Shown here piece by piece: positions 25,928 through 34,522 of a DNA stretch of 59,406 nucleotides; positions within the stretch are counted from its first letter, which is position 1; every line of letters begins with the position of its first letter. The notes beneath the pieces are model-generated. The model ran no database searches and was not told where the DNA came from. It worked only from the letters and a program-made list of their open reading frames with translations. The DNA is taken from assembly GCF_019795155.1 (NCBI RefSeq), contig NZ_JAILYN010000030.1, positions 1 to 59,406 on the forward strand, given 5' to 3'. Source of the DNA: Marinobacterium arenosum. Its GTDB lineage: Bacteria; Pseudomonadota; Gammaproteobacteria; Pseudomonadales; Balneatricaceae. The translations under genes were made by a program, and so were the position numbers.

Positions 25928-27307
25928 ATGGAAGCAATCAGCTCATTTATTGGCAGCGTCAACAGCATCGTCTGGGGCGTGCCAATGCTCGTTCTCATCC
26001 TCGGTGTAGGCCTCTTCATGAGCCTGGGCCTGAAACTGATGCCGATTCTCAAGCTCGGCACCGGCTTCAGCCTGCTCTGGAAAGGCCGTAGTGCAAAATC
26101 CGGCGAAGAGGGCGATGGTGAGATCCCGCCGTATCAGGCATTGATGACCGCACTGTCCGCAACCGTCGGTACAGGTAATATCGCAGGCGTTGCCACCGCC
26201 GTATTCCTCGGCGGCCCGGGCGCACTGTTCTGGATGTGGCTGACCGCGCTGGTCGGAATGGCCACCAAGTACTCCGAAGCCGTTCTGGCGGTGAAGTACC
26301 GTGAAGTTGATGAAAACGGCAACCACGTTGGTGGCCCGATGTACTACATCAAGAACGGTATGGGTAAAAACTGGGCCTGGCTGGGTACCGCATTCGCGAT
26401 CTTCGGCGCTATCGCCGGGTTTGGCATCGGTAACACCGTGCAGTCCAACTCCATCGCCCAGGTGGTGGAAAGCAACTTCGGTATCTCTACCGCCGTTACC
26501 GGCATCGTAGCCGCGGTACTGGTCGGCGCCGTACTGATCGGCGGTATCAAACGTATCGGTTCTGTCGCCGGCGCCCTAGTACCGTTCATGGCGATCGCCT
26601 ACATCATCGCCGGCCTGGTGGCATTGAGCATCAACGCCGCCGAGATTCCGCATGCGATCAGCCTGATCTTCACCAGCGCCTTCACCGGTCACGCCGCCGA
26701 AGGTGGTTTCGCCGGCGCTGCGGTATGGGCGGCGATCCGCTTTGGTGTGGCCCGCGGTATCTTCTCAAATGAAGCCGGCCTGGGTTCTGCGCCGATCGCA
26801 CACGCTGCGGCTCAGACCAAAAAACCGGTTCGCCAGGGCCTGGTTGCCATGCTGGGTACCTTCATCGATACCATCCTGGTCTGCTCCATCACCGGCCTGG
26901 TGATCATCACCTCCGGCATCTGGACCAGCGGTGAATCCGGTGCAGCGCTGACTTCTGCGGCCTTCGCCGACGCTCTGCCGGGCGTAGGCAATTACCTGGT
27001 AGCAATCTCGCTGGCCATCTTCGCCTTCACCACCATCATCGGCTGGTCGTTCTACGGCGAAAAATGCGTCGAGTTCCTGTTCGGTGTTAAAGCGATCGTG
27101 CCGTACCGCGTGCTGTGGATCCTGGCGATTCCGCTGGGCGCAACCCTGAGCCTGGACTTCGTCTGGCTGGTGGCCGATACGCTGAACGCCATGATGGCGA
27201 TCCCGAACCTGATCGCGATCCTGGTGCTGAGCCCGGTAGTCTTCAAGCTGACCCGCGAATACTTCGCCAGTCAGGCTGGCGGCCAGGTGGCACCCGACAG
27301 CAAATAA
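25928..27307 (+). CDS. Alanine/glycine:cation symporter (AGCS family), copy 1
   Basis: 459-aa inner-membrane Na+ (or H+)-coupled amino-acid transporter. AGCS signatures: ALSATVGTGNIAGVATAVFLGGPGALFWMW, GGPMYYIKNGMGKNW and RGIFSNEAGLGSAPIAHAAAQT. About ten or eleven membrane helices. Strong ribosome site AAGGGGAGG before ATG 25928, and a strong terminator after it. AGCS proteins such as AlsT/DagA carry L- and often D-alanine, glycine or serine. Its place between dsdA and the D-amino-acid genes suggests D-Ala/D-Ser uptake. Confidence 0.95.
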   Translation: MEAISSFIGSVNSIVWGVPMLVLILGVGLFMSLGLKLMPILKLGTGFSLLWKGRSAKSGEEGDGEIPPYQALMTALSATVGTGNIAGVATAVFLGGPGALFWMWLTALVGMATKYSEAVLAVKYREVDENGNHVGGPMYYIKNGMGKNWAWLGTAFAIFGAIAGFGIGNTVQSNSIAQVVESNFGISTAVTGIVAAVLVGAVLIGGIKRIGSVAGALVPFMAIAYIIAGLVALSINAAEIPHAISLIFTSAFTGHAAEGGFAGAAVWAAIRFGVARGIFSNEAGLGSAPIAHAAAQTKKPVRQGLVAMLGTFIDTILVCSITGLVIITSGIWTSGESGAALTSAAFADALPGVGNYLVAISLAIFAFTTIIGWSFYGEKCVEFLFGVKAIVPYRVLWILAIPLGATLSLDFVWLVADTLNAMMAIPNLIAILVLSPVVFKLTREYFASQAGGQVAPDSK

Positions 27308-27336
27308 GCCTGTCAGGCGCTAACCTCGCTATACCC

Positions 27337-27366
27337 AAAGCCCCGCAACCGCGGGGCTTTTTCTTT
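27337..27366 (+). terminator. Terminator of AGCS copy 1
   Basis: Stem AAAGCCCCGC/GCGGGGCTTT with a 4-nt loop (27337-27360) and continuing T-rich tail, 30 bp after the stop codon. Confidence 0.92.
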
Positions 27367-27584
27367 TCGATGTCTTTTCGATACTTCGCCGGGCGTTTAT
27401 TGCCGCCCTCGCCCTCTGTAGCTCACGCCTCCGATAACTCCAGACTGCTTACCGCTTGCAGCTTGCCACTTGGCGCTCCCCCCTCCCCTTTCAGCCTGGT
27501 TTCAGACAGCGGAACTAACCTGAAATTGACAGCGCAAGATACCCCTCGATGCAACAGAGTCCCTGCGTATTGTCAGATCCCCTT
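27367..27584 (+). other. Gene-free stretch, possible small RNA ending at an orphan terminator
   Basis: No supported ORF between the AGCS terminator and the tlyA promoter. TTGACA occurs at about 27528-27533, and a clean terminator sits at 27585-27616, so a short rightward RNA is possible. No good -10 box was found after TTGACA. Confidence 0.35.
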
Positions 27585-27616
27585 CGCCGCTCGCCTGGAG
27601 CGGCGTTTTTTATTTT
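27585..27616 (+). terminator. Orphan Rho-independent terminator
   Basis: Stem CGCCGCTC/GAGCGGCG with a 5-nt loop (27585-27605), then TTTTTTATTTT. It lies about 220 bp past a complete terminator, so it does not belong to the AGCS gene. Confidence 0.8.
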
Positions 27617-27760
27617 CTGTTGAGAATTGCCGGGCATGCAAAGCATCGCGCCGCACCCGCCACCAACTGTCCTAGCGACGTTTCACCGGTCAGATGACGA
27701 CTGCAAGGTTGTTCGACAGCCAGACACGCCGACAGGTTTATCCCGCCCCGCCGGGGCCCT

Positions 27761-27766
27761 TATAAT
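27761..27766 (+). promoter_or_regulatory. -10 box of tlyA
   Basis: Consensus TATAAT 28 bp before the tlyA start codon, with a weak TTATCC 17 bp upstream as -35. It implies a leader of only about 20 nt and excludes starts upstream of the transcript. Confidence 0.65.
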
Positions 27767-27793
27767 GCGCGCCTGGATTCTGTGGATTTGGAT

Positions 27794-28561
27794 ATGCAAC
27801 GACTCGATATGCTGCTGGTCGAACGCGGCCTGGTGCAATCACGCACCCATGCCCAGCGGCTGATCAAAGGCGGCAAGGTAATGATCAAGCAGGGCGGCCA
27901 GTGGCAGCCGGTCAACAAACCGGGGCTGAAGCTGGCGCCGGATGTCGAGCTGCAGCTGGAAGCCGACGAGGCGGACCGCTTCGTGTCACGCGGCGCCTTG
28001 AAGCTGGCAGGCGCCCTGCAGCGTACCGGGCTGGATCCCACAGGCATGACGGCACTGGATATCGGCCAGTCGACCGGCGGCTTCAGCGACTGCCTGCTGC
28101 AGGCCGGCGTTGCCTTGGTGGTCGGCGTCGAGGTCGGCCACGACCAGTTGGCCGAACGATTGCGCCAGGATCCGCGGGTGGTCTGCTACGAGGGGGTCAA
28201 CGGTCGCGACCTGCCCCACCAGCAGCTGCTCGAACACACCGGCGATGGCCGGGGATACGACCTGGCGGTGATGGATGTCTCCTTTATCTCGCAGACCAAG
28301 ATCCTGCCCAGCCTGGCCCCGCTGTTACGGCCAGGCGGTCAGTTGATCTGCCTGGTGAAGCCGCAATTCGAGGTCGGCAAAGCCGGAATCGGCCGCGGCG
28401 GCATCGTGCGCGACAGCAGTCTCTACGCCGACGTTGAGCAGCGTATCCGCGACTGCTACCGGCAGCAGGGGCTGCGGGTCAAAGATTACTTCGAAAGCCC
28501 GATCAAGGGCGGTGACGGCAACCGCGAGTTTCTGATCTGGGCCGAACGACCGGCGGTATAA
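27794..28561 (+). CDS. tlyA: TlyA family rRNA 2'-O-methyltransferase / hemolysin A homologue
   Basis: 255 aa from the ATG at 27794; a GTG at 27782 in the same frame lies close to the predicted transcription start. N-terminal S4 RNA-binding domain (RLDMLLVERGLVQSRTHAQRLIKGGKVMI), then an FtsJ/RrmJ-type SAM methyltransferase: LDIGQSTGGFSDCLLQAG (SAM site), AVMDVSFIS and LVKPQFEVGK, with the catalytic Lys. In mycobacteria TlyA methylates 16S and 23S rRNA; in gammaproteobacteria the target is less certain. It converges on a cytochrome c gene with 7 bp between stops. Confidence 0.92.
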   Translation: MQRLDMLLVERGLVQSRTHAQRLIKGGKVMIKQGGQWQPVNKPGLKLAPDVELQLEADEADRFVSRGALKLAGALQRTGLDPTGMTALDIGQSTGGFSDCLLQAGVALVVGVEVGHDQLAERLRQDPRVVCYEGVNGRDLPHQQLLEHTGDGRGYDLAVMDVSFISQTKILPSLAPLLRPGGQLICLVKPQFEVGKAGIGRGGIVRDSSLYADVEQRIRDCYRQQGLRVKDYFESPIKGGDGNREFLIWAERPAV

Positions 28562-28568
28562 CGGGCTG

Positions 28569-28922
28569 TTAGAGTTTCAGCCGGGCATCCTTCAACCACC
28601 ACAGGTGATCGGCGATCCGCTTGGCCTGCTCCTCGGTCAGCTGCTCGAATATCGGCATTTCCGGCTTGGCGGGGTCGCCGTACAGGATCAGCGTGACCAC
28701 CTGCTCCTTGGTCAGCCGGGTCAGTACATTGGGCGGAATCCCCTCCAGAAACTGGCCGGTACCCTGCTCCTTGTGACAGCTGGCACAGTGCTGGTGGAAC
28801 AGCGCCTTGCCCGACAGAGCCGATTGCGACGCGACCTCCGCCACCTCCGCCTTTTCTTCACCACATCCGGCCAGTAGCGATGCCGCCAGCATCAGGCCGA
28901 CTCCCCGGTACCTTGCTGCCAT
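28569..28922 (-). CDS. Small c-type cytochrome lipoprotein
   Basis: 117 aa. Lipobox LLAGC (Cys20) for membrane anchoring, a short linker, then one haem site CASCH (Cys46, Cys49, His50) and a probable Met axial ligand in KPEMPIF. A class I cytochrome c for periplasmic electron transfer. The partner is unknown, but it could serve as electron carrier to the copper oxidase served by the Sco/PCu(A)C genes elsewhere in the window. Start ATG 28922 has GAGG upstream. Confidence 0.92.
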   Translation of the reverse strand: MAARYRGVGLMLAASLLAGCGEEKAEVAEVASQSALSGKALFHQHCASCHKEQGTGQFLEGIPPNVLTRLTKEQVVTLILYGDPAKPEMPIFEQLTEEQAKRIADHLWWLKDARLKL

Positions 28923-29095
28923 ATGCTTTCCTCATCCTGAATTCACCCGTCCGACCGGCCAACGATCCCGCCGGCCATTGATCCTTCAGTGTAGAGCACT
29001 CAGGGTGACTGGAAAGATTATCGAGCGCATCAACTGACATAAAGCGGCAACGGTTTGATATGTGTCAGCGGGCAGTGACAGGAATATAACAGGCA

Positions 29096-29131
29096 TAAAA
29101 AAACAGCCCCCCGCGCAAGGCGGAGGGCTGT
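29096..29131 (-). terminator. Terminator of the D-amino-acid aminotransferase gene
   Basis: Minus-strand stem ACAGCCC/GGGCTGT with a CCGC..GCGG inner part, then seven T's (29097-29103), 50 bp after the stop codon. Confidence 0.88.
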
Positions 29132-29180
29132 CGTCGTCTTTTGCAGCGGGTTGAGCCCGCCAGGCTTTACCGATCGAAGA

Positions 29181-30044
29181 TCAGTAATCGAACTTGGAAG
29201 CGGAGTAGATCTTGAACGCCGCTTCCCAGACTTCACCGACTTCACCGTTACCGACCGGCTGGCCGTCCAGCTTGGTGACCGGCGCGATCTCCTTGGAGGA
29301 GCTGGTGATCCAGATCTCGTCGGCGTTGCGTACTTCGTCCATGGTGACGGTACGCTCCTCCACCTGGATGGAACCGTCGGCTTTCAGGCTGTCGATGATG
29401 ATCCGGCGGGTGATACCCGGCAGGATCTGGTTATCCTGGATCGGCGTGATCACCACACCATCCTTGACGATGAAGGCGTTGCAGGAGCTGCCTTCGGTCA
29501 GCTCGCCGTTGCCGTTGTACAGCAGGATTTCGTTGTTGCCTGCCGCGTGGCCCTGCTGGTAGTGCATAACGTTGCCCAGCAGCGCGGTGGATTTGATGTT
29601 GCAGCGCTTCCAGCGCAGGTCTTCGGTGCTGGACACGGAGAACTGAGTAACCTTGGTACGGTCAGCCGGCTCCGGGTTCTTGATCGCGAAGGCGAACGCG
29701 AAGATGGTCGGCTCGACGTTTTCCGGGTAAGCGTGGAAACGCTTGGTGTCGGCACCACGGGATACGTGTACGTAAACGCCCAGGTTTTCACCTACGTCGG
29801 CGTTCTTGGCCACCAGTTCGTCCATCAGCTCACGCCACTGGTCAACTGTCTTGTTGCAGTTGATCTCCAGCGCCGCCAAGCCATCGATCATGCGGTTCAT
29901 ATGCGGCACGAAACCGACCGGCTTGGCTCCGTAGTAGGGAACCACTTCGTAGATACCGTCGCCGAACAGGAAACCACGGTCCAGCGGAGAGATACGGGCT
30001 TCGGCCAGGGGCACGTAGGAACCGTTCAGATATGCGATGCTCAT
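29181..30044 (-). CDS. dat: D-amino-acid aminotransferase (class IV PLP aminotransferase)
   Basis: 287 aa from the ATG at 30044, with AGAGG upstream; a longer frame to 30170 adds non-family residues. Transfers amino groups between D-Ala, D-Glu, D-Asp and 2-oxoacids. Class IV blocks: LNGSYVPLAEARISPLDRGFLFGDGIYEVVPYY, the PLP Lys in WKRCNIKSTALLGNVM, the Glu in LTEGSSCNAFIVKDG, and the phosphate loop ILPGITRR. YVPLAEARISPLDRGFLF and DLRWKRCNIKS point to D-alanine transaminase rather than IlvE. A stand-alone gene next to the pyroglutamate operon. Confidence 0.92.
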   Translation of the reverse strand: MSIAYLNGSYVPLAEARISPLDRGFLFGDGIYEVVPYYGAKPVGFVPHMNRMIDGLAALEINCNKTVDQWRELMDELVAKNADVGENLGVYVHVSRGADTKRFHAYPENVEPTIFAFAFAIKNPEPADRTKVTQFSVSSTEDLRWKRCNIKSTALLGNVMHYQQGHAAGNNEILLYNGNGELTEGSSCNAFIVKDGVVITPIQDNQILPGITRRIIIDSLKADGSIQVEERTVTMDEVRNADEIWITSSSKEIAPVTKLDGQPVGNGEVGEVWEAAFKIYSASKFDY

Positions 30045-30303
30045 ATAAACCAACCTCTCACTCGTCTTTCTATTATTTAGTTTTACTGTCAGCCCGCTTG
30101 GGTGGACTGTCTCCGAACAACGACGGAAACACCCCCTGCCCCATGGATAAGAGCCGGACGGATGGATCACGGCAGTTTCTGAAAAAAGAATTTTCTTTGC
30201 AAGGCCACCATCAACAAAATAATATTTTTATAAATTACGCAAAATTACAGGATATTTTCCCGCCCAAAAAAACCAAACAGGAAAATCGCCTTCACCCAAA
30301 AGT

Positions 30304-31188
30304 TTAGCCGCCGATGACAATCTCGCGGGCGCTCTCCGCCAGCAACTTCGGCAGCATGCGATCATCCTCCAGCCGCCAGCCGCAGCAGAAGGTCAACTCC
30401 GGCGGCTCATCGCCGATCGACAAGCGCACCAGCGTTCCCGCCGCCAGCCGATCGCGTACCAGCGGTTCCGGCAACAGCGCGGCACCGGTACCCTGTTCGG
30501 CCAGGGCCAGCAGATTGGCCACCGAACTGCAGGTATGCAGCACCGGTCCTTCGTCGCCCAGCGTCTCGAACAGCTGCTTCAGATAGCGCCAGGGGCGGGT
30601 GTTGCGCGGAAAGCTCAGGATCGGCAAGCGTGCCAGCGATGCGACATCACGGATCTGTTCGCCACCCAGCAATGCCGGCGCCACCACCCAGTATTGCGGA
30701 TAGCTGCACAGCGGTTCGGTCACCAGCTCCGGGATATGCTGCTGCTCGGCGACCATCAGCGCCAGGTCGAGCTGGTGATCGCGCAATTGGCGGATCAGCG
30801 TCGGCGTGACGTCACAGGTCAACTCGAACGCCATCAGCGGATGCTGGTCGCGCCAGTGCTGCAACAACTTGGTCAGCCACAGGTAGGCCAGGGTGTCGGC
30901 CACGCCGATCCGCAGACAGCCGCGTTCCGGCGCGCCCTCCTGCAACTGCGCCTTCATCTCCTGGCTGATGGCGATCAGCTTCTCCGCGTAGGGCAGCAGC
31001 TGGGTGCCCCGTGCGGTCAGCCGGGTGCCACTCTTGTCGCGCAGGAACAGCTGCACACCGAGCTCGTCCTCCAGCGCCGCAATCCGGGCGGAGATCGCCG
31101 GCTGGGTCGCATGCAGCTGTTGGGCAGCGGCATGGAAACTGCCCAGCCGGGCGACTTTGACGAAGGTGTTCAGGTTACGAAGGCGCAT
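30304..31188 (-). CDS. LysR-family regulator at the end of the 5-oxoprolinase operon
   Basis: 294 aa with the N-terminal helix-turn-helix (LRNLNTFVKVARLGSFHAAAQQLHATQPAISARIAALEDELGVQLFLRD) and a LysR substrate-binding domain. It follows the PF14336 gene by 102 bp on the same strand and is the only regulator in that run, so it likely controls it, perhaps through the dyad at 35406-35426. The inducer is unknown; 5-oxoproline or D-glutamate is a reasonable guess. Confidence 0.9.
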   Translation of the reverse strand: MRLRNLNTFVKVARLGSFHAAAQQLHATQPAISARIAALEDELGVQLFLRDKSGTRLTARGTQLLPYAEKLIAISQEMKAQLQEGAPERGCLRIGVADTLAYLWLTKLLQHWRDQHPLMAFELTCDVTPTLIRQLRDHQLDLALMVAEQQHIPELVTEPLCSYPQYWVVAPALLGGEQIRDVASLARLPILSFPRNTRPWRYLKQLFETLGDEGPVLHTCSSVANLLALAEQGTGAALLPEPLVRDRLAAGTLVRLSIGDEPPELTFCCGWRLEDDRMLPKLLAESAREIVIGG

Positions 31189-31290
31189 AGGCTCAGGCTC
31201 TCAGTTTCGAAACCCTGCCAGAGTACGCTAATAGGGCCTGTTAACACTAATCTCGATAGCCGCGGCCATCGGATTCGGCGTTAGCAACCG

Positions 31291-32133
31291 TTAAGCGAAG
31301 CCGATGATCCGGCGCAGCTCCAGCAGGATGCTCTCGCCCTCGTTCACCGGCAGACCATCTTCGGTCAGCTCGTTGAGGCGGGTCACGCCGTCGACGCTGC
31401 CCAGCTCCGACAGGTACTGCAGGATCTCCAGCGGCTTCACCTTGGCCAGCAGATCGGTATCGTTCCATAGGCTGAGGAACGCCATGAGGCCGTAGGCGCC
31501 CCAGTTGGAGACGTCGGCGATCAGCAGCTCGTCCACCTGGGTGGCGGAGGCCACGATATCCAGCTCCTTCAGCGCCTCGTAGATGTTGCCCATGCCGATC
31601 TCGTTGCCGCCGTCACCGATGGCGATGGTCGGGCACTCGGCCTGGCGTACGAAGCTGTCGAAGCAGGCCGCACGGGCGCTGATGCTCTCACCGCGCATGT
31701 TGTAGTAGCCGCCGTCTTCCGCCTGGCCCGGCCGCTCGATCGACACGATCGCCTGCGGCTGGTACTTGGCCAGCGCCTCGGCCGCTTCCTGCTCGCGCTG
31801 GTCGTGCGGACCGACGTGGATCTCGTAGACCCGGTAATCGCGCGCCAGCGCCTCGGACATCGGCTTGCCGCAGACGATCACCGGAATAGCGCCCAGCTCC
31901 TCCAGCGCCCGGTACAGCGCCAGCGCGCCCACCGGACCGTCGGTTTCGAAGGTATCGACCACCGGGAAACCGGTACCGATCAATACGTGCCCGGTCAGGC
32001 CGCGCAACTTCTGCGCCGCCCGCAGGCAATAGCCCGCTTCCAGCGCCGGCTGGACCGTTTTCATACCACGCAGGTTACGCGCCACCAGCGCATCTTCGAT
32101 CTTCTGGCTCAGCGCCGCTTCATTGACAGTCAT
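31291..32133 (-). CDS. D-glutamate cyclase-family protein (DUF4392, PF14336)
   Basis: 280 aa. Corresponds to the C-terminal domain of mitochondrial D-glutamate cyclase (DGLUCY), which converts D-glutamate to 5-oxo-D-proline. Visible blocks: LIGTGFPVVDTFETDGPVGALALYRALEELG, VSIERPGQAEDGGYYNMRGESIS, and the glycine-rich IAIGDGGNEIGMGNIYEAL. It lies 33 bp downstream of pxpC in the same direction. The other domain of the human enzyme family (PF07286) is encoded at the head of the same operon, so the enzyme may be split in this organism. Activity is inferred, not known. Confidence 0.85.
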   Translation of the reverse strand: MTVNEAALSQKIEDALVARNLRGMKTVQPALEAGYCLRAAQKLRGLTGHVLIGTGFPVVDTFETDGPVGALALYRALEELGAIPVIVCGKPMSEALARDYRVYEIHVGPHDQREQEAAEALAKYQPQAIVSIERPGQAEDGGYYNMRGESISARAACFDSFVRQAECPTIAIGDGGNEIGMGNIYEALKELDIVASATQVDELLIADVSNWGAYGLMAFLSLWNDTDLLAKVKPLEILQYLSELGSVDGVTRLNELTEDGLPVNEGESILLELRRIIGFA

Positions 32134-32166
32134 GTTTGCAAACTTCTCTGTTGTAATTCTGTGACG

Positions 32167-33102
32167 TTACACCGCTTTCGGTTCGATCCGCTCGAACTGC
32201 TTATGCGCCAGGCAGTGCAGGTTATGGGCATCGTCCTGGGTGATCTCCTCGAAGGACACAGTGCCACCCGGCATCAGCTGGGTCAGCCGGCCGGTATCCA
32301 GCGAGATCACCGAACCGATCTTCGGATAACCGCCGATGGTCTGGCGGTCGTTCAGCAATACGATCGGCTGGCCGTCGGCCGGCACCTGGATGGCGCCGTG
32401 GCAGATCCCCTCGGACAGGATGCCGTCCATCGACGGCTTGATCTCTGGCCCTTCCAGGCGGAAACCCATCCGGTCGGCCCGGTCGGTCACCTTGTATTCG
32501 CTGCTGAAGAAGATCCGCTTCTGCACGTTGCTGAAGGCGTGCTGCTGATAACCGGGGATCACCCGCAGGGTGACATGCTGGCCGTATTCCGGCCGGTGCA
32601 GCTCTTCCAGCCGATAGCCCCGGGCGTCCGGCGCCGGCTTGCAGTGCAGGAAGTCGCCCTGCTGCAGGCGGGCACCGTTGAGACCGCCGATCGACTCGCG
32701 GGTCACCGTGGCGGCGCTATCGAAACTGTGTTCGACATGGAAACCGCCGCTGACCGCCAGGTAGGCCCGGGCGCCATTGGTGGCGAAACCGACCTCGATG
32801 CGATCGCCGGCGCGCACCTTATGGCTGTGCCAGCGATCCTGCTCGGTACCGTTGATCTTGAACGGCATCTCGGCGCCGGCCAGCGCGATACGGGTGTCGA
32901 CCTGGGCTTCCAGCACCAGGCCACCGATGCTGACCTCCAGCGCGGTGGCGTCCAGCGGGTTGTCGCACAACCGGTTGGCCCAACGGAACGCCAGCGGGTC
33001 CAGCGGCCCGCCGGTGGTCAGGCCGATACGGTGATGGCCGAACCGGCCGGCGTCCTGGATCAGGGTCAGCAGGCCGGGTTGGATGACTTTGAAACCGTTC
33101 AT
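32167..33102 (-). CDS. pxpC: 5-oxoprolinase subunit C (biotin-dependent carboxyltransferase-like, KipA)
   Basis: 311 aa. Third subunit of the ATP-dependent bacterial 5-oxoprolinase, which opens 5-oxoproline to glutamate. Family blocks: VIQPGLLTLIQDAGRFGHHRIGLTTGGPLDPLAFRWAN near the N terminus, GGYPKIGSVISLDTGRLTQLMPG near the C terminus. Starts within the pxpB stop codon (4-bp overlap), so the subunits are made together. Confidence 0.95.
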   Translation of the reverse strand: MNGFKVIQPGLLTLIQDAGRFGHHRIGLTTGGPLDPLAFRWANRLCDNPLDATALEVSIGGLVLEAQVDTRIALAGAEMPFKINGTEQDRWHSHKVRAGDRIEVGFATNGARAYLAVSGGFHVEHSFDSAATVTRESIGGLNGARLQQGDFLHCKPAPDARGYRLEELHRPEYGQHVTLRVIPGYQQHAFSNVQKRIFFSSEYKVTDRADRMGFRLEGPEIKPSMDGILSEGICHGAIQVPADGQPIVLLNDRQTIGGYPKIGSVISLDTGRLTQLMPGGTVSFEEITQDDAHNLHCLAHKQFERIEPKAV

Positions 33103-33776
33103 AGTTCACCTCCCAGTTCCAGGTACGTCTCGCGGCTGATCGGTTCGAAGCGGACCCGGTCACCCACCTGCACCGGCATGGTCGGATCGGCAGCCGGGTT
33201 GAACATCCGGGTCGGGCACAGCCCGATCAGGTTCCAGCCGCCCGGCGACACCGCCGGGTACACCGCGGTCTGGCGATCGGCGATTGCCACGGCGCCGCGC
33301 GGTACCTTCTGGCGCGGCGTGGACAAGCGGGGGGCGGCAATTCGCTCATCGACCTCGCCCAGGTAGGCGAAGCCCGGTGCGAAACCGATCGCGTAAACCC
33401 GGTACTCCATACCGCTGTGGATTTCGATCACCTCGTCGACGCTGAGCCCGGCACGTTCGGCCAGCGCGGCCAGATCCGGTCCGGACTCGGTGCTGTACCA
33501 GGCCGGCAGGGTGACCAGCCGGCCCTCGCCCTGCTCGGCGCTATCCAACTGCTGCAACGCCGTGCGCAGCCGGCGGCGGATCTCCAGGTGGTCACAGGCC
33601 AGCAGGTCGTAGATCACCAGCAGCGAGGCGTACGACGGCACCAGGTCGATCAGCACGTCGGCCAGCTCGGTCTCCAGCACCTTGACCGCCTGCTGCACCT
33701 GGGCGGAGATGCGCGGATCGGTGCGCTCGCCGAAATAGATGATCAGGGCGTTTTCGCCGGCGACTTCTATTCTCAT
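33099..33776 (-). CDS. pxpB: 5-oxoprolinase subunit B (KipI family)
   Basis: 225 aa from the ATG at 33776, which overlaps the pxpA stop by 4 bp; the longer frame to 33995 lies inside pxpA and is spurious. Family blocks: DVLIDLVPSYASLLVIYD, YRVYAIGFAPGFAYLGEVDERIAAPRL and PRGAVAIADRQTAVYP with SPGGWNLIG. Works with PxpA and PxpC to hydrolyse 5-oxoproline with ATP. Confidence 0.95.
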   Translation of the reverse strand: MRIEVAGENALIIYFGERTDPRISAQVQQAVKVLETELADVLIDLVPSYASLLVIYDLLACDHLEIRRRLRTALQQLDSAEQGEGRLVTLPAWYSTESGPDLAALAERAGLSVDEVIEIHSGMEYRVYAIGFAPGFAYLGEVDERIAAPRLSTPRQKVPRGAVAIADRQTAVYPAVSPGGWNLIGLCPTRMFNPAADPTMPVQVGDRVRFEPISRETYLELGGEL

Positions 33777-34507
33777 CGGGTCAACAGCTCCCGGATCTCC
33801 TGGATCGCATTCACCCCTTCGATGTTGTCGCCATGCACGCAGAGGGTGTCGACCTGCAGCGGCAGCACCTTGCCACTGATGGTGGTGACGGTGCCCTGCT
33901 CGGCCAGCTGCTTGACCTGGGCCAGCATCTTGTCGCGGCTGTGCACCGCCCCTTCGCGGGTCCGGGCCAGCAGGCGGCCATCGTCGTCGTAACAACGGTC
34001 GGCGAACGCCTCGAACCAGAGGTTGAGACCGAAACCGGCCGCTTCGGCGCGGTGCTTCTCGGCATCCGGCGTGGCCTGCAGCATCAGGATGATCGGCCGG
34101 TGGTAGCTGGCGATCGCTTCCATGATGGTGCGGCGGATCTCGTCGTTGGCCATCATGTCGTTGTACATCGCGCCGTGCGGCTTGACGTACTCCAGCTGCA
34201 GCTGCTGGGAGGCGGCCATACCGTCCATCGCCGACACCTGGTAGAGCAGCATCGCTTTCAGCTCTTCGGCACTGGCCTTGACATGGCGGCGGCCGAAGCC
34301 GACTAGGTCCGGATAGCCCGGGTGGGCACCGATGGTGACGCCGTTGCGTTTGGCCAGCATCAGCGTGCGCAGCATCACCAGCGGATCGCCGGCATGGAAA
34401 CCGCAGGCAATGTTGGCCTGGTCGATATGCGGCATCACCGCCTCGTCCATCCCCATGGTCCAGGAGCCGAAGCTCTCACCCAGGTCGCAATTCAATTTCA
34501 GGGTCAT
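33773..34507 (-). CDS. pxpA: 5-oxoprolinase subunit A (LamB/YcsF family)
   Basis: 244 aa with the YcsF signatures LNCDLGESFG, NIACGFHAGDPLVM, IGAHPGYPDLVGFGRR and VKPHGAMYN. It is the subunit that binds 5-oxoproline in the PxpABC complex. Strong ribosome site AAGGAGGAG before the start. Gene order after the PF07286 gene, then A, B, C with 4-bp overlaps, recalls Bacillus ycsF-ycsG-ycsI-kipI-kipA, except that the ycsI homologue is first here and a PF14336 gene is added. Confidence 0.96.
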   Translation of the reverse strand: MTLKLNCDLGESFGSWTMGMDEAVMPHIDQANIACGFHAGDPLVMLRTLMLAKRNGVTIGAHPGYPDLVGFGRRHVKASAEELKAMLLYQVSAMDGMAASQQLQLEYVKPHGAMYNDMMANDEIRRTIMEAIASYHRPIILMLQATPDAEKHRAEAAGFGLNLWFEAFADRCYDDDGRLLARTREGAVHSRDKMLAQVKQLAEQGTVTTISGKVLPLQVDTLCVHGDNIEGVNAIQEIRELLTR

Positions 34508-34522
34508 TTGACGTACTCCTCC

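Noticed and set aside
33777-33995. N-terminal extension of the pxpB frame
   Set aside because: Lies wholly inside pxpA and has no family residues; the ATG at 33776 overlapping the pxpA stop fits the family length.
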